Below are positions 60,077 to 64,000 of a stretch of DNA of 64,000 nucleotides, in pieces. This DNA is from Halomonas almeriensis (GTDB lineage: Bacteria > Pseudomonadota > Gammaproteobacteria > Pseudomonadales > Halomonadaceae). Numbering within the stretch: the first letter of the stretch is position 1; each line of letters opens with the position of its first letter. The translations under genes were made by a program, and so were the position numbers. The stretch lies in NCBI RefSeq assembly GCF_030409235.1, contig NZ_JAUFPO010000006.1, positions 186,001-250,000 on the forward strand, given 5' to 3'. The notes under the pieces were generated by a model. The model searched no databases, had not been told where the DNA came from, and worked only from the letters and a program-made list of their open reading frames with translations.

Positions 60077-60909
60077 TGAACAAACGACCCGAGACCCTGG
60101 CCGAGGCACCACTGGGGCGCGAGTCCGCCTATCCCGAGCAGTATGATGCCGGTCTGCTGTATCCCATCGAACGGGCGGCCAATCGCGCGCCGCTGGGCAT
60201 CGAGGCGGGTGCCTTGCCGTTTATCGGCGAGGATGAGTGGCATGCCTTCGAACTCTCCTGGCTCAATGCCCGCGGCAAGCCGCATGTGGCGGTGGCACGT
60301 TTCCGGCTGCCGGCCGAGTCGCCGCGGCTCATCGAGTCCAAGTCCTGGAAGCTTTATCTCAACAGCTACAACCAGAGCCGTTTCGCGAGTCCGGCAGCGG
60401 TGCGCGAACAGCTGCAGAAGGACCTGGCCGAGGCCGCCGGCGCCCCGGTCAGCGTCGAGCTGTTCGACGTCGATGCCAGCGAGCTGATGCCGCAGCGCCT
60501 GCCCGGCGAGTGTATCGACGCGCAGGACATCGCCATCGATGACTACACCCCCAGCGCTGAGCCTCTGGTGGTGGGTGACGAGATCGTCGAGGAGACGCTG
60601 CACTCCCATCTGCTCAAGTCCAACTGCCCGGTGACCGGCCAGCCCGACTGGGGCAGTGTACTGATCCGCTATCGTGGACCGCGTATCGACCGCGAGGGGC
60701 TGTTGCGTTATCTGGTCGGCTATCGCCAGCATCAGGACTTTCACGAGCATTGCGTCGAGCATATCTTCTGCGATCTGATGGCCCGGGCCCGGCCCGAACG
60801 CCTGCTGGTGCTGGCGCGTTACGTGCGTCGTGGCGGGCTCGATATCAGCCCCTGGCGGGGCACGCCCGGCGAGACACCGCCCACCCCGCTGCGCTTGACG
60901 CGCCAGTAA
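60076..60909 (+). CDS. queF: NADPH-dependent 7-cyano-7-deazaguanine reductase QueF
   Basis: 277-residue bimodular QueF reducing preQ0 to preQ1 in queuosine synthesis. ESKSWKLYLNS (about residues 87-97) is the QueF motif; the nucleophile Cys184 is in LKSNCPVTGQPDWG, and DFHEHCVEHIF follows. Both T-fold halves are present, as in the long E. coli-type enzyme. Start ATG 60076 shares one base with the permease stop. The rest of the queuosine pathway is not in the window. Confidence 0.96.
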   Translation: MNKRPETLAEAPLGRESAYPEQYDAGLLYPIERAANRAPLGIEAGALPFIGEDEWHAFELSWLNARGKPHVAVARFRLPAESPRLIESKSWKLYLNSYNQSRFASPAAVREQLQKDLAEAAGAPVSVELFDVDASELMPQRLPGECIDAQDIAIDDYTPSAEPLVVGDEIVEETLHSHLLKSNCPVTGQPDWGSVLIRYRGPRIDREGLLRYLVGYRQHQDFHEHCVEHIFCDLMARARPERLLVLARYVRRGGLDISPWRGTPGETPPTPLRLTRQ

Positions 60910-60996
60910 GCGCGACGCCCACAAGGCGCCACCAAGCTGGTAGAGTAGTGAGAACTCTTCTCGTCAAACACCGGTTACACCGATGAGGTCAGCGCG

Positions 60997-61557
60997 ATGG
61001 ACGCACTCACGCTACTGCACGAACGCAGCTCCATGGGCAAGCTCATGGGACCGGCGCCCAGCGCCGAACAGCTCGAGGCCATGTATCAGGCCGCCCTGCG
61101 CGCGCCCGACCACAAGGAACTGCGTCCCTGGCGCTTCATCGAGTTTTCCGGCGTCGGGTTGGAACGCCTGGGCGAGCTCTTCGCCCAAGCCGAGCTCCGC
61201 GAGGACCCGCATGCCGAGGACGCCCGGCTCAACGGCGCGCGCAAGAAGCCTCAACGCGCGCCCATGGTCATCGCCGTGATTGCCCGGGTGACGCCCGACG
61301 AGCCCAAGGTGCCGCCCGTGGAGCAGATCATCTCGGCTGGCTGTGCGGCTCATGCCCTGCTGCTGGCCGCCCATGCCCAGGGCCTGGGGGCCATGTGGCG
61401 AACCGGTCAGTATGCCTTCGACGCCACCGTGCATGAGGGGCTGGGGCTTGCCGATGAGGATGCCCTGGTCGGCTTCATCTACCTGGGCCAGCCCGGTGGC
61501 CGCCCGCGCCGGCTGCCCGCGCATGACACGGCCAACTTCGTGGAGCGCTGGACGTGA
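60997..61557 (+). CDS. Nitroreductase family protein (YdjA-like)
   Basis: 186-residue FMN-dependent oxidoreductase of the compact nitroreductase group (YdjA/TdsD-like). The N terminus LLHERSSMGKLMGPAPSAEQ, then ALRAPDHKELRPWRFIEF and GCAAHALLLAAHAQGLGAMWRTG are characteristic, ending in GFIYLGQP. The physiological substrate is not evident. The ATG lies 87 bp after queF; the stop overlaps the start of the YiiD-like gene. Confidence 0.91.
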   Translation: MDALTLLHERSSMGKLMGPAPSAEQLEAMYQAALRAPDHKELRPWRFIEFSGVGLERLGELFAQAELREDPHAEDARLNGARKKPQRAPMVIAVIARVTPDEPKVPPVEQIISAGCAAHALLLAAHAQGLGAMWRTGQYAFDATVHEGLGLADEDALVGFIYLGQPGGRPRRLPAHDTANFVERWT

Positions 61558-62069
61558 ACGAGCGCCGGATCGGCGAAGCGCACCCGCGCCTACCACTGCC
61601 CGCTAGTGGCCAGGAAGACGATCCGGCCGCCTTCCTCGCCTGGCTTCATGACGCCATTCCGCTGGCCGGGCAGCTGGGGATTTGCGACATGCATCGCCAG
61701 GGCGACAGCCTGAGCTGGCAGCTCGCCCTGACGCCCAACCTGAACGACAAGGGCACCGGCTTCGGCGGCTCGCTGACCGCCCAGACGACGCTGCTCGGCT
61801 GGTGCTGGGTCACGCTCTGGCTGCGTCGTCAGGGCATCGAGCGTGACGTGGTGGTCGCCGAGTCCCGGCAACGATTCCTCGCCCCGGTGACCGGAGACTA
61901 TCGACTGATCTGTACGCCCGAGGACGAGCAGGGCAGGGCGACGCTCGCCGCCAGCCTGCAGAAAGGCGGCAAGGGCCGCATCGCCCTCGTGCAACAGCTC
62001 TGGTGCGGCGATACCCTCTGCCTCGAGGCCCGCGGCGACTACGCGGTGCTGCCCGAACGGCCCGCCTGA
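61554..62069 (+). CDS. YiiD C-terminal-like thioesterase domain protein
   Basis: 171-residue hot-dog-fold protein similar to the C-terminal domain of E. coli YiiD (putative thioesterase). AFLAWLHDAIPLAGQLGI, the core LNDKGTGFGGSLTAQTTLLGWCW and VVVAESRQRFLAPV are conserved. GTGFGG is the central substrate-binding loop. The start is GTG 61554 in a GTGA overlap with the nitroreductase gene. The substrate is unknown; likely a fatty-acyl or related thioester by family. Confidence 0.86.
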   Translation: MNERRIGEAHPRLPLPASGQEDDPAAFLAWLHDAIPLAGQLGICDMHRQGDSLSWQLALTPNLNDKGTGFGGSLTAQTTLLGWCWVTLWLRRQGIERDVVVAESRQRFLAPVTGDYRLICTPEDEQGRATLAASLQKGGKGRIALVQQLWCGDTLCLEARGDYAVLPERPA

Positions 62070-62101
62070 CCCCGAAAATCCGACTCAAGCCAAAAATCGG
62101 C

Positions 62102-62130
62102 TTGCATCCGCGGACTTAAGTCGCTATTGT
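62102..62130 (+). promoter_or_regulatory. Promoter of tRNA-Ser
   Basis: TTGCAT (62102-62107), 17-bp spacer, TATTGT (62125-62130) and a GC-rich discriminator (GTGCGCC). It gives a 5' leader of about 65 nt before the tRNA. Confidence 0.65.
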
Positions 62131-62201
62131 GTGCGCCGTTCTCGAGACAAAGAGGCCGCCCTGCAGCAAACAGGCGTCGCTCGTTTCGGGAATCACAATG
62201 C

Positions 62202-62289
62202 GGAGGGGTGTCCGAGTGGTCGAAGGAGCACGCCTGGAAAGTGTGTAAGTCGAAAGGCTTCGAGGGTTCGAATCCCTCCCCCTCCGCCA
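62202..62289 (+). tRNA. tRNA-Ser (GGA)
   Basis: 88 nt including CCA, with a long variable arm typical of tRNA-Ser. The acceptor GGAGGGG pairs with CCCCTCC, and the anticodon loop CTGGAAA gives GGA. A terminator follows within 10 nt. Confidence 0.97.
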
Positions 62290-62298
62290 GAACATCAG

Positions 62299-62327
62299 AA
62301 AAAGCCGCCCATCGAGGCGGCTTTTTT
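62299..62327 (+). terminator. Rho-independent terminator of tRNA-Ser
   Basis: 9-bp stem AAAGCCGCC (62301-62309) with 62316-62324, loop CATCGA, followed by a run of six T. Confidence 0.92.
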
Positions 62328-62620
62328 GCGTGATGGTGGTTATCAGAAAGCAGGCTCTTTACGACCTGGCGTTGCCCCGGATGGTGATATTTCAGCAACA
62401 TGTAGTAGAACCTGCTTCCCCGGGTGGCTACAACATCCCGCTGAAAGACATCCAGCATCGATCCCCGCGCATCCTGCTGACATTCTATGCTCTCAGCATC
62501 ACACGAGCGCGTTGCTTCATGAATGCCGGGGGCTTTTGAGCCGTTGTTCTAGCAGACAGGTTCAAAGCGCTATATTCTCGATGATGGCTACTTAAACGCT
62601 CTCGTCGAGGAGGCACGGCC
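62328..62620 (+). other. Gap after tRNA-Ser without a recognisable gene
   Basis: 293 bp, less GC-rich than the surroundings. A 69-codon frame (62330-62539) lacks a ribosome-binding site and resembles nothing known. TATATT at 62571-62576 could be the -10 for the small gene at 62621. No integrase or attachment repeat of the tRNA end was found. Confidence 0.5.
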
Positions 62621-62815
62621 ATGACCCAGCCGACACCGGATACGCAAACCATGCTCGACAGCCTCCGTGATGTCGTTTCCGAGACCCTGGAGCGCAAACG
62701 GCGTTTGGGTCAGTACGCCGTGATCTGGCAAGACGGCAAGCCCTTGCTGGTGGGTGATGATGCGCCGAAACCGCAGGTGGATGAGCAGGATGACCCGGGT
62801 AGAGCGTCGTATTGA
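62621..62815 (+). CDS. Small hypothetical protein (64 aa)
   Basis: 64-residue soluble protein with no recognised family. It is predicted helical in the first half (MLDSLRDVVSETLERKRRLGQ), followed by YAVIWQDGKPLLVGDD and an acidic, Pro-containing tail (DEQDDPG). There is no signal peptide or membrane helix. AGGAGG at 62608-62613 is ideally placed 7 nt before the ATG, and codon bias is normal, so it is probably a real gene. It sits 83 bp before the DUF1206 gene. Confidence 0.72.
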   Translation: MTQPTPDTQTMLDSLRDVVSETLERKRRLGQYAVIWQDGKPLLVGDDAPKPQVDEQDDPGRASY

Positions 62816-62898
62816 GAACAAGGGACCACGCTAGATCCAGATCAAGCGGCTTGATGCCAGGACGCATTTCCTGAACACACTAAAATGGTGCTCGACCG

Positions 62899-63720
62899 AT
62901 GGGTTCCGACACGCCCTGGTATCAACTTGAATCAGGTGATGCCATCTCGATGCTGGCGCGCATGGGGTACGCCTCGCGAGGCCTTGTCTACCTGCTGATC
63001 GGTGGGCTTGCGGCACTGGCGGCCTGTGGTCAGGGCGGTCAGGCGGAAGGCAGTCGTGGTGCCTTGCAGAGTCTGCTCGGCGCCCCCTTTGGCAAGGTAT
63101 TGCTGGGCATCATTGCGCTGGGGTTGCTGAGCTACTCCATGTGGCGTGCCATCCAGGCGCTTAAGGATGCGGATCATCATGGCAAGAGCGCGAAGGGGTT
63201 GGCGATTCGTGGAGGCTTGCTGGTCAGTGCGGTCACGCATACCTTGCTGGCTTTTTATGCCGTTAGTCTGATGTTTCGTCTGAGCGGTTCTGCAGGCCAG
63301 GGCGAGGGATCCAGTGGCCTTGTCAGCTGGCTGTTTCAGCAGCCCCTGGGACGCTGGGGGATCGGTTTGGTTGGCCTGGCGATCATCGGAGCGGGCTTGG
63401 CGCACGTTATCAAGGGTGTCAAAGCCAAGTTCGACAAGCACTTTCGCATGCCGTCGGCCGTGCAAGTGTGGGCCTATCCAGTGTGTCGCTTCGGGCTGGT
63501 GGTACGCGGGGTGGTGTTCGTAATGGTGGGATGTTTCTTTCTGATGGCGGCTTACCAGATCAGCCCCGGTGAGGCAGGGGGGACTGAAGAGGTCTTCAAT
63601 ACGCTGCGCGCGCAGGTGTTCGGCCAATGGCTGTTGGGACTTGTGGCGGCAGGACTGTTTGCCTTCGGCATTTATAGTGTATTGGCATCCATTTATCGCC
63701 GTATCAATCCCGTCCTCTAG
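62899..63720 (+). CDS. DUF1206 integral membrane protein
   Basis: 273-residue protein with six predicted transmembrane helices arranged in three helical pairs, the DUF1206 repeat. Each repeat shows a start such as RMGYASRGLVYLLIGGLAAL, IRGGLLVSAVTHTLLAFYAV and CRFGLVVRGVVFVMVGCFFL, followed by a LLGxxxxGL segment. Function is unknown; members are found in halophiles and actinobacteria among others. The preceding gap lacks a strong ribosome-binding site near ATG 62899. Confidence 0.86.
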   Translation: MGSDTPWYQLESGDAISMLARMGYASRGLVYLLIGGLAALAACGQGGQAEGSRGALQSLLGAPFGKVLLGIIALGLLSYSMWRAIQALKDADHHGKSAKGLAIRGGLLVSAVTHTLLAFYAVSLMFRLSGSAGQGEGSSGLVSWLFQQPLGRWGIGLVGLAIIGAGLAHVIKGVKAKFDKHFRMPSAVQVWAYPVCRFGLVVRGVVFVMVGCFFLMAAYQISPGEAGGTEEVFNTLRAQVFGQWLLGLVAAGLFAFGIYSVLASIYRRINPVL

Positions 63721-63731
63721 GTGTTCCTTTC

Positions 63732-64000
63732 ATGACCATTGCATCAAGACGAGCCAGGGTCTGGTTCGAGAAGCTCAACGCCTCGAATCACATGCTCTGG
63801 CTGCTTGGGACGCTATCGTTTCTGGAAACCATCATTCTGCCGATTCCGCTGGAGCTGATCCTGATTCCCTTGATGGGGGCCAACAGGGCGCGCATCTGGG
63901 TGCTGGCCATGGTGACCACGGCGGGGTGTCTGCTGGCGTCCTTGCTGGGTTATGGCGTGGGCATGCTGCTGTTCCAGTCAGTGGGCGTCTGGTTCATCGA
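63732..64000 (+). CDS. VTT/SNARE-associated family membrane protein (YqaA-like), partial
   Basis: The first 89 codons of a membrane protein; the rest lies beyond the window. The sequence WLLGTLSFLETIILPIPLELILIPLM followed by ANRARIWVLAMVTTAGCLLASLLGYGVG matches the N-terminal half of YqaA/DedA-like VTT proteins, where the pro-rich IPIPxE-like segment is a re-entrant loop. It begins 11 bp after the DUF1206 stop, probably in the same transcript. No strong ribosome-binding site is seen. Confidence 0.82.
   Translation, partial: MTIASRRARVWFEKLNASNHMLWLLGTLSFLETIILPIPLELILIPLMGANRARIWVLAMVTTAGCLLASLLGYGVGMLLFQSVGVWFI

Noticed and set aside
62330-62539. 69-codon frame after tRNA-Ser
   Set aside because: Begins inside the terminator tail, has no ribosome-binding site and no recognisable similarity.
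62202-62620. tRNA-Ser considered as an integration site for a genomic island
   Set aside because: No integrase gene and no second copy of the tRNA 3' end downstream; only a small gap follows.

Overview
The window is a dense stretch of chromosome (about 60 protein genes, five tRNAs, little non-coding DNA) from a GC-rich gammaproteobacterium. Gene order and protein motifs fit the Pseudomonadales/Oceanospirillales side of the class, most likely a Halomonadaceae (Halomonas-like) species. That placement is an inference from synteny (dcw cluster, lpxC-secA-mutT, rne/rluC, rpmF-plsX-fab, htpX-aminotransferase-msrB) and not from a database search. Wall and envelope genes are typical of a diderm with meso-DAP peptidoglycan (DNPR motif in MurE) and Kdo-lipid A lipopolysaccharide (LpxC, LpxK, KdsB, MsbA).

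Layout. 1-12.4 kb: end of the division and cell-wall cluster, murE(partial)-murF-mraY-murD-ftsW-murG-murC-ddl-ftsQ-ftsA-ftsZ, mostly with 4-bp ATGA overlaps. 12.4-19.6 kb: lpxC, convergent dciA, a small secreted-protein gene in the secM position, secA, argJ and a Nudix/ThiE-like fusion. 19.7-30.0 kb: lolC-type permease and lolD, a DUF2062 gene, comEC, then msbA-lpxK-ycaR-kdsB-phosphatase-murB. 30.1-37.1 kb: rne on the minus strand with a very long leader and about 30 copies of an EPKAEAKP-type repeat in its tail; rluC, a HAD phosphatase and an S49 peptidase diverge from it. 37.2-47.4 kb: maf (minus), then yceD-rpmF-plsX-[166-bp MITE-like element]-fabD-fabG-acpP-fabF-pabC-mltG-tmk-holB. 47.4-57.5 kb: tatD, DUF1285, a UvrD-like helicase, a sulfurtransferase, a small WGR-like protein (minus), pdxB, then htpX, alaA, ylqF and msrB on the minus strand. 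57.6-64 kb: duplicated tRNA-Glu/tRNA-Gly array, a YadGH-type ABC exporter, queF, a nitroreductase, a YiiD-like thioesterase, tRNA-Ser, a 64-residue protein, a DUF1206 protein and a partial VTT-family membrane protein.

The genes are mainly housekeeping: lipid II synthesis and flipping to the divisome, lipid A/Kdo synthesis and export, Sec secretion, lipoprotein release, fatty acid synthesis, RNA decay and pyridoxal phosphate synthesis. There is no prophage, plasmid, CRISPR or defence island. The observation most worth following is the 123-codon gene at 14118-14489. It has a clean signal peptide, lies immediately upstream of secA exactly where E. coli keeps secM, and ends in R-G-P-P plus five residues, resembling the RAGP end of SecM and the RAPP motif of other arrest peptides. 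It may be an undescribed secretion monitor. Other non-coding features of interest are GAAG-rich palindromic repeat mosaics at convergent gene ends, an apparently near-leaderless yceD transcript, a heat-shock-type promoter before htpX, and a broken tRNA-Gly copy inside the tRNA array.
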